From positions 5,456,001 to 5,520,000 of the forward strand of contig NZ_JAGGMR010000001.1 of the NCBI RefSeq assembly GCF_017875645.1: 64,000 nt of DNA, read 5' to 3'. The stretch is from Nocardia goodfellowii. Its GTDB lineage: Bacteria > Actinomycetota > Actinomycetes > Mycobacteriales > Mycobacteriaceae. Below are positions 31,599 through 40,591 of the stretch, piece after piece (positions within the stretch are counted from its first letter, which is position 1; each line of letters begins with the position of its first letter). The notes beneath the pieces were generated by a model. That model searched no databases. It was not told where the DNA came from and was given only the letters and a program-made list of their open reading frames with translations. Made by a program: the position numbers and the translations under genes.

Positions 31599-33600
31599 CC
31601 GGAATGTTCACCCAACTCGGCCTGTTCGGGTCGAGTTCGAGGTGCTGCGGCTTCAGTTCGCTCTCGTTGAGCAAAGGTCGCAGCGGAAGCCCCCTGGGGA
31701 AGTTCAGCGCGTAGACGTCGATGCGCAGGCGGTGGCCCGGCTGCAGGATGCCGTCGGTGGCGGGCAGTCCGATGTCGACAATGGTCGGTTCGCCGGGCAC
31801 CAGCGGCAGCCGGTCGGCCAGGGTGAGGATCGGGTACGGGTCGGTGTAGTCGCCGTTGGGCGAGCGAGTCGACTTGGCTTCGTTCACTTTCCGCAGCGAA
31901 GCCTGGAGTTGACCGCTGGTCCATACGGTGGATCGGCCGTCGGGAGCGACATCGTTGACCGTCACCGCCCAGTAGCCGTCGGTGGCGTCCAGCACCGTAT
32001 TGAGGTGCACGGCGATCGGTCCGGAGATCTGGGTGGGCTCGGTGACCGGTGCGCTGGTGAAGGTGAGGCCGTTGGATTCGTTGATGCGGTCGTCCTTGGC
32101 GCACAGATCCAGTGCCGCGGTCAGACCCGCTGTGCCGGTAGCGGAATCACGCGAGCAGACGCCGGTGAGCCCTGGCGCGACCGTCAGTCGTGCCGCTCCC
32201 CCGGGCGCGGCGGTCAAGCTGCCGTCGTGCACACTGCGCGCGGTCCCCGACACCTCCGGACTGAGGTACATGCGCCGGTAATCCATGCCGGGACGCGGGA
32301 ATTCGGTCGTGCTGGTCCAGCCGCCGCCCTGCTGCCACACCGTGACGTCGGCGTAGTCGTCGATGCCGTTGTCGATGCCCTTGAGCCACTTGTCGAACCA
32401 CGCGCGCTGCAGCACGTCCAGCCGCGGCGGGCCGCCGGGCAGTCCCAGACCACTGCCGGAGGTCAGGTGATAGGTGTCTCCCATGATCAGCTTCTTCTGT
32501 CCCGCAGGCACATTCACCGCTCGGAAGGCGCGCGGCGAGGAGTAGGTGAAGATGTCGTGCCAGCCGCCGTAGATGAAGGTCGGGATCTCGATCCGTTCCG
32601 GCTGCCCGAGCCAGGCGGTGCGGATCAACGAATCGTCCTGGAGCAGGCCCAGCAGATAGTCGGGGACCTCGGCGATGCTCGGGATCGTCAGCGCGGCGAG
32701 CAGATAATTGAAGAAGGTGAGCGGATCGGCGGCGCGGTCGGCCAGCCATTTCCAGTCGAAGCTGCCGGTGAGCATGGACTGGACGTTCGGGACCAGTTTG
32801 GCGCTGTTCACCGCCAGCAGCCACATCGGCAGGAAGCCGATGCCCACGCCGCCGCCGGTCGCGGCGATATCTCGGAGCAGGTCGCTGCCCGGGACAACCG
32901 GGAAGATCGCTTTCAGCGCTTCAGGTTTGCGTTCGGCGGTCTGCAGCTGGTTGATCGCCGAATAGGAGACCCCGGTCATGCCGACGGAGCCGGTGGACCA
33001 AGGCTGGCGGGCCGCCCATTCCACGACTTCGACGCCGTCCTGCTGTTCGCGCTCCCCGAAGACCTGCCAGATGCCCTGGGAGAACCCGGTTCCGCGGACA
33101 TCGACGACCACCTGGGTGTAGCCGCTCTGCACGAGTTTGCGATCCACGCTGAAGACCCGGCCGAGGCCGGCAGGCAGCGCCCGCGTCATCTCGGTGACCC
33201 CGCCCAGACCGAACGCCGAGAGATCGAACCCTTTCAGGGCCTCGACCAGCAGGTCGCTGAGGACCGGGATGCTCTGGGCCGAGTCGGCCAGATTGCTGAC
33301 GAGTTTCGTGTACGGAGTGAGACTGACAATGGTCGGGGTCTGCTCCGCGATCGGCACGCCCGCCGCGTCCGCGGGCCGGTACACATTGCCCTTGAGTACG
33401 GTGCCATCGCTCATGGTGATCGGCACGTCCCACTCGATGTGCACCTGCGGGTAGGTCCGGGGTCCGTCATGGGTGGCGGTCCACGCGGCACCGAGCGCAC
33501 CACCGTCGGGCGTCGCTTGCGCGGACACCAGCCCGGTGCTGACGACGACGACCGCTCCCAGCGCGATCAAGGTCCGGAATAAGCGCCGCCGCTTGGTCAT
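31576..33600 (-). CDS. Exported CocE/NonD (X-Pro dipeptidyl-peptidase-like) hydrolase
   Basis: A 674-residue protein. The signal peptide (KRRRLFRTLIALGAVVVVST, cleavage near AQA) is followed by an S15-type alpha/beta hydrolase core. It contains YTQVVVDVRGTGFSQG, the nucleophile elbow GVSYSA (Ser212), a helical cap (about 230-420) and the late His region. A C-terminal jelly-roll (from about 480, VHLNTVLDATDGYWAVTVNDVAPDG, PGHRLRIDVYALNFP) completes the CocE fold. Members cleave acyl esters or X-Pro peptides. It lies downstream of a TetR on the same strand with a gap of 148 bp. Confidence 0.88.
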   Translation of the reverse strand: MTKRRRLFRTLIALGAVVVVSTGLVSAQATPDGGALGAAWTATHDGPRTYPQVHIEWDVPITMSDGTVLKGNVYRPADAAGVPIAEQTPTIVSLTPYTKLVSNLADSAQSIPVLSDLLVEALKGFDLSAFGLGGVTEMTRALPAGLGRVFSVDRKLVQSGYTQVVVDVRGTGFSQGIWQVFGEREQQDGVEVVEWAARQPWSTGSVGMTGVSYSAINQLQTAERKPEALKAIFPVVPGSDLLRDIAATGGGVGIGFLPMWLLAVNSAKLVPNVQSMLTGSFDWKWLADRAADPLTFFNYLLAALTIPSIAEVPDYLLGLLQDDSLIRTAWLGQPERIEIPTFIYGGWHDIFTYSSPRAFRAVNVPAGQKKLIMGDTYHLTSGSGLGLPGGPPRLDVLQRAWFDKWLKGIDNGIDDYADVTVWQQGGGWTSTTEFPRPGMDYRRMYLSPEVSGTARSVHDGSLTAAPGGAARLTVAPGLTGVCSRDSATGTAGLTAALDLCAKDDRINESNGLTFTSAPVTEPTQISGPIAVHLNTVLDATDGYWAVTVNDVAPDGRSTVWTSGQLQASLRKVNEAKSTRSPNGDYTDPYPILTLADRLPLVPGEPTIVDIGLPATDGILQPGHRLRIDVYALNFPRGLPLRPLLNESELKPQHLELDPNRPSWVNIPVSGNPGW

Positions 33601-33748
33601 ACATCCCCGCTCACTTCTGGCGTCCCAGACAACGCCCCTGCCTTACTCGCGGGTAACAGTAACGGTCGCCACAAAGTCGGGCAATAGTGTCCTGTGCCAC
33701 AACACAATCGAGTTGTGACCATGCATCAAGGCTGGGACACAGCGTGTT

Positions 33749-34447
33749 TCAGCGCCGAAATCCCAGCATGTCGAGTAGCGCGTCGACTTGCAGTTCGAAG
33801 AGCTCGTCTCGATCCGTGAAGGTGTCGGTGCCGTACATGTCGAACACGTCGCCGCTGACCAGGCCGAACAGCGACGCCCACAGGGTGACGCCGCGGGCGA
33901 TCAGCCAATCGGGAAGCCCGAGATCGAATTGACTGCGGATTTGCGCGAAATCGCCTGCCAGCGCAGGGGATACGCCGGGCAGCGGTTCCGGGGCCGTGAG
34001 CATGCCCCGCTCATAGGCGCGCGCGAACAGGACCTGGAGAGTGGTGATCACCCGGGTGCCCGGCGCGGTCGTCTGCTCGACGGGCGCGTCGTACCCGGGC
34101 ACCGGCGTGCCGAAAAGCAAGCCATACCGGGCGGGTTCGGCACGGGCCCAGACCCGCACCGTGCGGGCGAGGACGCGCAGTTGCTCCTTCGGATCGTCGG
34201 GCGCGTCCACGAGCGCGGCGTCCACCGCGTCGCCGAGTGCGTTGTATCCGTCGACCACGAGCAGAGTGAGCAGTTCGTCGCGGCTGCGCACATAGCGGTA
34301 GACCGCCGAGGACACCACGCCCAGATCCCGTGCCACCGCGCGCAACGACAGCGCGGCCGCGCCGTCGGTTGCCAGATGTCGCCGTCCGATGCGGACGATG
34401 TCTTCCATGGTCTGCGCGCGAGCGCGGGCGCGGGGCGTGGTCGGCAT
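33749..34447 (-). CDS. TetR-family regulator (WHG-type C-terminal domain)
   Basis: A 232-residue regulator. The HTH is ALSLRAVARDLGVVSSAVYRYVRSRDELLTLLVVDGYNALGDAVD (about 35-80). The C-terminal domain begins with WARAEPARYGLLFGTPVPGY and carries the TetR_C_13/WHG character (VTLWASLFGLVSGDVF). The start at 34447 (MPTTPRARAR) was preferred to the in-frame ATG at 34486. It is divergent from an epimerase gene; twin GAGAGC-n3-GCTCTY palindromes lie between them. Confidence 0.87.
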   Translation of the reverse strand: MPTTPRARARAQTMEDIVRIGRRHLATDGAAALSLRAVARDLGVVSSAVYRYVRSRDELLTLLVVDGYNALGDAVDAALVDAPDDPKEQLRVLARTVRVWARAEPARYGLLFGTPVPGYDAPVEQTTAPGTRVITTLQVLFARAYERGMLTAPEPLPGVSPALAGDFAQIRSQFDLGLPDWLIARGVTLWASLFGLVSGDVFDMYGTDTFTDRDELFELQVDALLDMLGFRR

Positions 34448-34488
34448 ACCAGACACCGTGCAATAACCGGAGAGCATTGTCAACAATA

Positions 34489-34503
34489 GAGAGCATCGCT
34501 CTT
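34489..34503. promoter_or_regulatory. TetR-type operator, copy 1
   Basis: GAGAGC-atc-GCTCTT, with TTGAC immediately following, between the TetR and epimerase genes. Confidence 0.6.
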
Positions 34504-34540
34504 GACAGCGGCCGGACAGCGAGGCATGCTGTGCACATCA

Positions 34541-34555
34541 GAGAGCACCGCTCTC
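34541..34555. promoter_or_regulatory. TetR-type operator, copy 2
   Basis: GAGAGC-acc-GCTCTC, perfect palindrome, 52 bp (about five helical turns) right of copy 1. A third half-site GGAGAGCATTGTCAAC lies at 34469. Confidence 0.65.
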
Positions 34556-34601
34556 AACAACTGAAAACCCAAGGGCGCCTGCGCCCCTCGAAAGGAATAT
34601 C

Positions 34602-35531
34602 ATGTCCGACCTGCACATCGTCACCGGAGCCGGGCCCGTGGGTAGCACCCTCGCCGAGCAGTTGGCCGCCGCCGGAAAGCAGGTCCGGGTGCTGACCCGC
34701 TCCGGCGGTGGTCCGGACCATCCGCTCGTCGAGCGCCGCCGGGTGGACGCCACGCGGCCCGAGCAGCTCGCGGGCGAATTCGAGGGCGCCGCCGCCGTCT
34801 ACCATTGCGCGGGCGCCTCCGAGTACTCCGCCAAGGCTTGGCGCGCGGAGTTGATCCCCGCGCAGCAGACCGTGCTGGACGAGGCGGGCAAGACCGGCAC
34901 CGTGGTCGTCTGCGCCGAGAATCTCTACTCCTACGGCCGGGTCGACCGGCCGATCACCGAGAACATGCCGCGCACCGCCGACTTCGGCAAGCCCGGCGTC
35001 CGGACCGATCTGGTACGTGCCCGCGAAGCCCACGCCACACCGACGATCAGCGTCGGCGCCGCCGACTTCCTCGGACCGTACGTGCGCAACTCGCTGTCCG
35101 GCGAGCAACTGTTCGGGCCGATCGTGGCGGGTAAGAAGGCCAAGGCGCTCGGCCGGTTGGACGTGCCGCACTCGTTCACCTACGTCCCCGATCTCGCCGC
35201 GGCCATGATCCGCGCGGCCGCCGACGAGTCGCTGTGGAACAGTTTCCTGCACGCACCGTCGGCGCCGGCCGTCACCCAGCGCGAGCTGATCGACCTGATC
35301 GGGCGTGCCGCCGGAGTCGGCAAACCGCAGGTGATGGCACTGAGCCCCTGGATGCTCAAGGCGATCGGTCTGGTCAGCCCGGCGATGCGGGAGCTGGCGG
35401 AGATGAGCTATCAGGGCAGCGCGCCGTTCGTGCTCGATTCCAGTGCGAGCGAAAAGCGTCTGGATCTGCGCCCCACACCACTGGACGTGGCCGTAACGGC
35501 CACGGTGGACTGGTGGAAAACCCAGGCGTGA
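34602..35531 (+). CDS. NAD(P)-dependent epimerase/dehydratase-family protein
   Basis: A 309-residue extended-SDR-like protein. The Rossmann motif is IVTGAGPVGSTLAEQL (about 6-21; GxGxxG), and the GASEYS and VVVCAENLYSYGR segments carry the Tyr of the active site. It has a C-terminal NmrA/SDR substrate cap. AAAGGAA precedes the ATG. It is controlled by the divergent TetR over two operators. Substrate unknown; such members act on nucleotide sugars, steroids or aromatic ketones. Confidence 0.87.
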   Translation: MSDLHIVTGAGPVGSTLAEQLAAAGKQVRVLTRSGGGPDHPLVERRRVDATRPEQLAGEFEGAAAVYHCAGASEYSAKAWRAELIPAQQTVLDEAGKTGTVVVCAENLYSYGRVDRPITENMPRTADFGKPGVRTDLVRAREAHATPTISVGAADFLGPYVRNSLSGEQLFGPIVAGKKAKALGRLDVPHSFTYVPDLAAAMIRAAADESLWNSFLHAPSAPAVTQRELIDLIGRAAGVGKPQVMALSPWMLKAIGLVSPAMRELAEMSYQGSAPFVLDSSASEKRLDLRPTPLDVAVTATVDWWKTQA

Positions 35532-35598
35532 GCCGCGCCACTACCGGAGAGTAGTGTTACCGGCAGTCACAGAAGACCGGCATCGAGGAGTTCTGCAC

Positions 35599-37326
35599 AT
35601 GGACCAGCGGGCGACGGATTTCGACGTACTCATCGTCGGCTCCGGATTCGGCGGCAGCGTCACCGCACTGCGGTTGGTCGAAAAGGGCTATAAGGTCGGC
35701 GTCCTGGAAGCCGGTCAGCGCTTCGCCGACGACGAGCTGCCCAAGACCAGCTGGGATCTGCGCAAGTTTCTGTGGGCGCCCGCGCTGGGTTGCTACGGCA
35801 TCCAGCGCATCCACCTCCTGCGCGACGTACTGATTCTGGGCGGCGCGGGCGTGGGCGGCGGCTCGCTGAACTACGCGAACACGCTCTATGTGCCGCCGGA
35901 GCCGTTCTTCAAGGACGCGCAGTGGCGCGACATCACCGACTGGCGCGACGAGCTCACCCCGTACTACGAGCAGGCACAGAAGATGCTCGGCGTCGTGCGC
36001 AATCCGCACATGACCCCGGCGGACGAGGTCTTCAAGAAGGTCGCCGACGATATGGGCGTCGGCGACACCTTCGTGCAGACCCCGGTCGGCGTCTTCTTCG
36101 GTACGCCCGGCGAGACGGTGGCCGACCCCTACTTCGGTGGTGTCGGCCCCGAGCGCACCGGTTGCGTCGAATGTGGCGACTGCATGGTCGGCTGTAAGTA
36201 CGGCGCCAAGAACACGCTGGTGAAGAATTACCTGTATCTCGCGGAAAAGGCGGGCGCGCAAGTGATTCCGCTGACCACCGTGTCCGGGATCCGCCCGCTG
36301 CCCGACGGCACCTGGGACGTCGACACCCGCCGCACCGGCGCCTGGGTGCGCAAACAGCCCAAGACCTACACCGCCCAGCATGTGGTGCTGGCGGCCGGCA
36401 CCCGCGGCACCCAGCAGCTGTTGTTCGCCATGCGTGACAAGGGCGTGCTGCCGAACCTGTCGAACCGCCTCGGCCTGCTGACCCGCACCAATTCCGAGTC
36501 GATCGTCGGCGCGGCCACGAAGAAGGTCACCCCCGGCGTCGATTTCACCAAGGGCGTCGCGATCACCTCGTCGATCCACCCGACTCCCGACACGCACATC
36601 GAGCCGGTCCGCTACGGCAAAGGCTCCAACGCGATGGGCCTGTTGCAAACCCTCATGGTCGACGGCGGCGGCCGTATCCCGCGCTGGCTGCGGTTCCTCG
36701 GCTTGGTGCTGCGCCACCCGATCGACCTGCTCAGCATGCTGCAGACCAAGAACTGGAGCGAGCGCACCATCATCTCGCTGGTCATGCAGCATCTGGACAA
36801 CTCGATCACCACTTACACCAAGCGTGGGCTGTTCGGCCGCAAGCTGACTTCGAAACAGGGCCACGGGCAACCGAATCCGACGTGGATCCCGGCCGGCAAC
36901 GAGGTGACCCGCAAGGTCGCCGCGGAGATCGGCGGCATCGCGGGCGGCAGTTGGGGCGAGATCTTCAACATCCCGCTGACCGCGCATTTCCTGGGCGGCG
37001 CGGCGATCGGCGCGGACCCCGAGCACGGCGTGATCGACGGGTACCACCGCGTGTACGGATATCCCACGCTCAGCGTCGTGGACGGCGCGGCGGTGTCGGC
37101 CAACCTCGGTGTGAACCCGTCGCTGACCATCACCGCGCAGGCCGAGCGGGCCGCGGCGTACTGGCCGAACAAGGGCGAGCAGGACGCCCGCCCGCCGCAA
37201 GAGGCCGGATACCAGCGGATCGCGCCGGTGGCACCGAAGCAGCCGGTGGTGCCCGCGAGCTCGCCCGCGGCGTTGACCTTGCCGATCGTCGAGATTCGCC
37301 GCGACGGGCAGAACGTGACAGCGTAA
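35599..37326 (+). CDS. GMC oxidoreductase (cholesterol-oxidase-like, ChoD type)
   Basis: A 575-residue flavoenzyme. FAD-binding GxGxxG in DFDVLIVGSGFGGSVTAL (7-24), ILGGAGVGGGSLNYANTLY, and a Cys-rich GCVECGDCMVGCKYGAKNTL patch with CxxCxxxC spacing typical of the mycobacterial Rv3409c (ChoD) group. The C-terminal FAD-closing motif HFLGGAAIGADPEHGVIDGYHRVYGYPTLSVVDGAAV is intact. The length matches that group (about 578). Members oxidise sterols or other alcohols; steroid activity for ChoD itself is uncertain. The ATG at 35599 with GAGGAG was chosen over an earlier frame start. Confidence 0.9.
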   Translation: MDQRATDFDVLIVGSGFGGSVTALRLVEKGYKVGVLEAGQRFADDELPKTSWDLRKFLWAPALGCYGIQRIHLLRDVLILGGAGVGGGSLNYANTLYVPPEPFFKDAQWRDITDWRDELTPYYEQAQKMLGVVRNPHMTPADEVFKKVADDMGVGDTFVQTPVGVFFGTPGETVADPYFGGVGPERTGCVECGDCMVGCKYGAKNTLVKNYLYLAEKAGAQVIPLTTVSGIRPLPDGTWDVDTRRTGAWVRKQPKTYTAQHVVLAAGTRGTQQLLFAMRDKGVLPNLSNRLGLLTRTNSESIVGAATKKVTPGVDFTKGVAITSSIHPTPDTHIEPVRYGKGSNAMGLLQTLMVDGGGRIPRWLRFLGLVLRHPIDLLSMLQTKNWSERTIISLVMQHLDNSITTYTKRGLFGRKLTSKQGHGQPNPTWIPAGNEVTRKVAAEIGGIAGGSWGEIFNIPLTAHFLGGAAIGADPEHGVIDGYHRVYGYPTLSVVDGAAVSANLGVNPSLTITAQAERAAAYWPNKGEQDARPPQEAGYQRIAPVAPKQPVVPASSPAALTLPIVEIRRDGQNVTA

Positions 37327-37427
37327 GCGGCACAGGCGATTTGGCCCGACTGCTCGAATCGCTATTGCAACCTTAGTTGCAGTAGGGTCCGGTACGCCGT
37401 ATAAGTCCGGATGCGGCGGAACGGAGT

Positions 37428-39362
37428 GTGGATAACGTGTCGCCTGTTTCCAGAAGCTTCAGCGCGAAGCTCATCGGTCTCGCCGCGGCGGGGGTGGTCG
37501 GCCTGCTTCCGGGCGCCGCCCCCGCCTGGGCCCAGGAATCGCCTGGGGGCCAGGACAATCCGGAATACGCGCCGACCATGCTGGTGCTCGACGCCTCCGG
37601 GTCGATGCTGGCGGCCGACCCCGGCGGCGGCACCAAAATGGACGCGGCCAAGACAGCGGTCCGTAATTTCGTGACGGCCGCCCCCTCGGCGGCGAAGGTC
37701 GGATTGACGGTGTACGGCACCGGAACCGGCTCGACGGACGCGGAGAAATCCGCCGGTTGCCAAGACGTCAAGGTGCTGCGTCCCGCCGGAACGATCGACA
37801 AATCAGCGCTGACCGGTGCTGTAGACCAGATCACGCCCAGCGGCTTCACTCCGATCGGCGCGGCGCTGCGCAAGGCGGCCGAGTCGCTGCCCCGGGAGGG
37901 GCGCAGTTCGATCGTGCTGGTCTCCGACGGCCTGGACACCTGCTCGCCGCCGGATCCCTGCGAGGTCGCGCGTGAGGTGGGCAAGCAGGGCCACCAGATT
38001 GTCATGCACGCCATCGGTTTCGGCGTCGACGCCGCCTCTCGCACCCAGCTGACCTGCATCGCGCAGACCACCGGCGGAACCTATACCGATGCCGCCGACG
38101 GCAGCACGCTCGAGCAGGTGCTCCCCCGGGTCAGCGCCACCGCATTGCGGAATTACGCGCCCGCGGGGACCCGGGTCCAGGGCACCGAGCGGTACCGGGA
38201 TGCCCCGGTCGTCACACCCGGCCAATACCTCGACGTACTGAATCAGAAGAGCCGGCGGTACTACGCCGTCGACATCCCCGAGGGATCGACCGCGTACTTC
38301 AGCGGCACTGTGTCCTTCCCGCGCCGCACCTCCGGTTCGTCGTCCTCGGTCAACCGGCTCGACCTGCGCGTGTTCGGACGAGACGGGGATGACTGCAACG
38401 TCTACGAGAACGAATCGCAGTCCCGTTCCGGCGATGGCGCCGCCCTGACCGTCGGCACCGTGTTCACCAAAGCCGCCGAGCCGAAAACCGGCAGCCCGAG
38501 CACCGATCGGTGCCGCGGCGGCGGACGCTATTACTTCACCCTCGAATGGGCGCACGTGGGTGAGCACTCGCCCGAAACGCTGACGCTGGAAATGAATGTC
38601 GGATTGGAGGCACCGGTTTCGGATGCGGGCCCGGCACCGGCCGCGACGACTCCGGTGGAATTCGAGACGCCCACGACTCCGGTCCAGCCGGTGGTCGGCG
38701 GCGGTTCGTTCAACGTGGCGACGACGCTGAACGGATCCGGCCTGTACTCCGACACCCTGCAACGCGGTGAATTCGTGTTCTACAAAGTGAAATTGGAGTG
38801 GGGCCAGGGCTTGGCCTACCGAGTGCACTTCGGCGCGACGAACGTGCGCGGCAGCGCGTACACCTCGAATGTCAGCACCACGCTGTACACGCCGTTCCGT
38901 ACCGAAATCGACGACGACACGACCGCCTACACCAGTAGCGACTTGGTCCTGCCGGCCAATGATCCCGCCGTCGCCACCATCCCGATCCGCTACCGCAACC
39001 GCGAGGCCGACGTCGTGAAGCTCCGGGAGCAGTCGGTCGCGGGGTGGTACTACATCGCCGTCAAGCTGAGCCCCGGCAGTGAGCCGGAGCAGGCGCGCGG
39101 CGTCCCGGTTCCGATCGAAGTGGAGCTGAGCGTCTCCGGTTCCCCGGAACCCGGCCCCACCTACCGGTCCACCGGTACGCCCGCGGAAACCTTCGGCGGT
39201 AACGGCGAATCCGCCACCGAAGGCCCTGGCGCACAGGCTGCTTCGTCGAGCGAATCCGAGGGCATCTCGCCCATGGTGCTGGCCGCCGGCGGCGCGGTGC
39301 TGATTCTGGTGGTGGGCGCTCCCATGCTCTTCCTGATGCTCAGGCGTCGCGGCAAGCGGTAG
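37428..39362 (+). CDS. Membrane-anchored VWA-domain protein
   Basis: A 644-residue exported protein. The signal peptide (FSAKLIGLAAAGVVGLLPGA, cleavage AWA) precedes a von Willebrand A domain with an intact MIDAS motif DASGSM (Asp55, Ser57, Ser59). A large extracytoplasmic beta-rich region with cysteines follows, then a Pro/Ser/Glu-rich linker (about 575-610) and a C-terminal transmembrane helix (MVLAAGGAVLILVVGAPMLF) with a basic tail. The GTG starts at 37428 and 37437 are both possible; GGAG better fits 37437. Homologues are envelope adhesion or assembly proteins; here no partner operon is present. Confidence 0.85.
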   Translation: MDNVSPVSRSFSAKLIGLAAAGVVGLLPGAAPAWAQESPGGQDNPEYAPTMLVLDASGSMLAADPGGGTKMDAAKTAVRNFVTAAPSAAKVGLTVYGTGTGSTDAEKSAGCQDVKVLRPAGTIDKSALTGAVDQITPSGFTPIGAALRKAAESLPREGRSSIVLVSDGLDTCSPPDPCEVAREVGKQGHQIVMHAIGFGVDAASRTQLTCIAQTTGGTYTDAADGSTLEQVLPRVSATALRNYAPAGTRVQGTERYRDAPVVTPGQYLDVLNQKSRRYYAVDIPEGSTAYFSGTVSFPRRTSGSSSSVNRLDLRVFGRDGDDCNVYENESQSRSGDGAALTVGTVFTKAAEPKTGSPSTDRCRGGGRYYFTLEWAHVGEHSPETLTLEMNVGLEAPVSDAGPAPAATTPVEFETPTTPVQPVVGGGSFNVATTLNGSGLYSDTLQRGEFVFYKVKLEWGQGLAYRVHFGATNVRGSAYTSNVSTTLYTPFRTEIDDDTTAYTSSDLVLPANDPAVATIPIRYRNREADVVKLREQSVAGWYYIAVKLSPGSEPEQARGVPVPIEVELSVSGSPEPGPTYRSTGTPAETFGGNGESATEGPGAQAASSSESEGISPMVLAAGGAVLILVVGAPMLFLMLRRRGKR

Positions 39363-39446
39363 GAGTTCATCGGCACCACCACAGGCAACGGTCTCCTACG
39401 CTGGCCGGGTGGACGTCATCGAAGTGCGGTCGAGTAGGAGTCTGTC

Positions 39447-39719
39447 GTGGCCACAGCGCTGATCGTGGGTGATGTCCAACGGGGCATCACCGGCGGCTAT
39501 CCGTTCACCCGGGTGGTCGTGCCACCACTGACCGAACTGCTTCCGCGCGCTCGGGGCGCCGGTGTGCTGGTGGTGTTCGTGCACTTCGCCTTCCGGCCCA
39601 ACGGGACCGACTTGCCGCCGGGCAACGCGCTGGTCAGATCGTTCTACGAGGCCGGGGACGCATTCCAGCAGGGGCGATCGGCACCGAGATCGAGCATGCC
39701 AGAACAGTTCGTGTATTAA
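39447..39719 (+). pseudogene. Truncated isochorismatase-family hydrolase
   Basis: The N-terminal half of an isochorismatase/cysteine-hydrolase domain (ALIVGDVQRGITGGYPFTRV, GVLVVFVHFAFRPNG) from a GTG start with GTAGGAG upstream. After DAFQQG at 39671-39674 the family match would continue in another frame (AIGTEIEHA); a fifth G would restore it. Even so, the remaining half with the catalytic Cys is absent, replaced by the MarR promoter. It is a decayed gene. Confidence 0.65.
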
Positions 39720-39730
39720 CTGTTCGTGTA
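39703..39730. promoter_or_regulatory. MarR operator candidate
   Basis: AACAGTT-n8-AACTGTT inverted repeat (39703-39724) overlapping a direct repeat GTTCGTGTA (39707 and 39722), ending 12 bp before the MarR start. Likely autoregulatory site. Confidence 0.6.
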
Positions 39731-39741
39731 CCATCGCTGCC

Positions 39742-40218
39742 ATGGCTCGAATCGATGCAGCGGCCGACGACCCGCTCCGCCTGGACCGGCAGGTGTGTTT
39801 CGCGTTGGCGGTCGCCAACCGCTCGGTGCTCTCGGTGTACCGGCCGCTGCTGGAACCGCTGGGACTGACACACCCGCAGTATCTGGTGATGCTCGCGCTC
39901 TGGGGTGAGGCCCCGATGTCGGTCAAGGCGATCGCCGAGGCGATTCAGCTGGAGTCCCCCACCCTGTCGCCGCTGTTGAAGCGACTGGAAGGCGCGGGGC
40001 TGATCACCCGCCGTCGCGACCCCGGCGACGAGCGATCGCTCGTCGTCGACCTCACCCCCGCGGGCCGCGCGCTGCGGCGCGAAGCCGAGCGCATCCCCGG
40101 AGCCGTGGTCGAGCGTCTGGGCGTGAGCCTGCGCGAACTCGAGCACTTACGCGACGCTCTGACCCGGGTCAACGACGCCGCCCGGCAGCACGTATCCACA
40201 GGAGAAAGCAATGGCTGA
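39742..40218 (+). CDS. MarR-family regulator, OhrR-like
   Basis: A 158-residue winged-helix protein with LDRQVCFALAVANRSVLSVYRPLLEPLGLTHPQYLVMLALWGE and the wing LLKRLEGAGLITRRRDPGDERSLVVDLTPAG. The N-terminal Cys19 in QVCFA is in the position of the peroxide-sensing cysteine of OhrR. An Ohr peroxidase gene is not adjacent, so the regulon is elsewhere or unusual. It overlaps the following DUF5313 gene by 8 bp. Confidence 0.88.
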   Translation: MARIDAAADDPLRLDRQVCFALAVANRSVLSVYRPLLEPLGLTHPQYLVMLALWGEAPMSVKAIAEAIQLESPTLSPLLKRLEGAGLITRRRDPGDERSLVVDLTPAGRALRREAERIPGAVVERLGVSLRELEHLRDALTRVNDAARQHVSTGESNG

Positions 40219-40588
40219 ACACGCTCCCAACCCGCTCCAGCGCGTCCGCTATATCGCCGGTGCGACGCTGCCGCCCTCGATGCGAGAGTGGGTGCTGCGC
40301 GATCAGACCGGGCCCGGCGCCACCCGGCGCTTCTTCGTGCGCTTCCTGGTTCCGCCCATTCCGCTGTTGTGCCTGTTCCTGCTGGTTCCGGGCCCGGCGT
40401 GGATGGGTCTGGCGATGGCGGCCCTGGTCTATCTGCCGCTGGTCTTCTTCACCATCGCGTTGACCTATGTCTACCGGCGTCACGTTCTGCTGAAGCACGG
40501 ACTCGACCCGGAACTGGCCAACGAGGACGAACGCCGTCGCGCCGCGGAGAACCGCGCGCGTTACGAACTGCGCTACCACCGCGACTGA
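40211..40588 (+). CDS. DUF5313 membrane protein
   Basis: A 125-residue protein with two central transmembrane helices (FLVPPIPLLCLFLLVPG; MGLAMAALVYLPLVFFTIAL) and the DUF5313 features PNPLQRVRYIAGATLPPSMREWVLRDQTGPGA and YVYRRHVLLKHGLDP. Its function is unknown and it is restricted to mycolata-type actinomycetes, which supports the assignment of the organism. It is coupled to the OhrR-like MarR gene. Confidence 0.85.
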   Translation: MAEHAPNPLQRVRYIAGATLPPSMREWVLRDQTGPGATRRFFVRFLVPPIPLLCLFLLVPGPAWMGLAMAALVYLPLVFFTIALTYVYRRHVLLKHGLDPELANEDERRRAAENRARYELRYHRD

Positions 40589-40591
40589 CTT

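Noticed and set aside
31513..33582. 689-codon plus-strand frame opposite the CocE-type hydrolase
   Set aside because: Antisense shadow; the minus-strand frame has a signal peptide, nucleophile elbow and jelly-roll.
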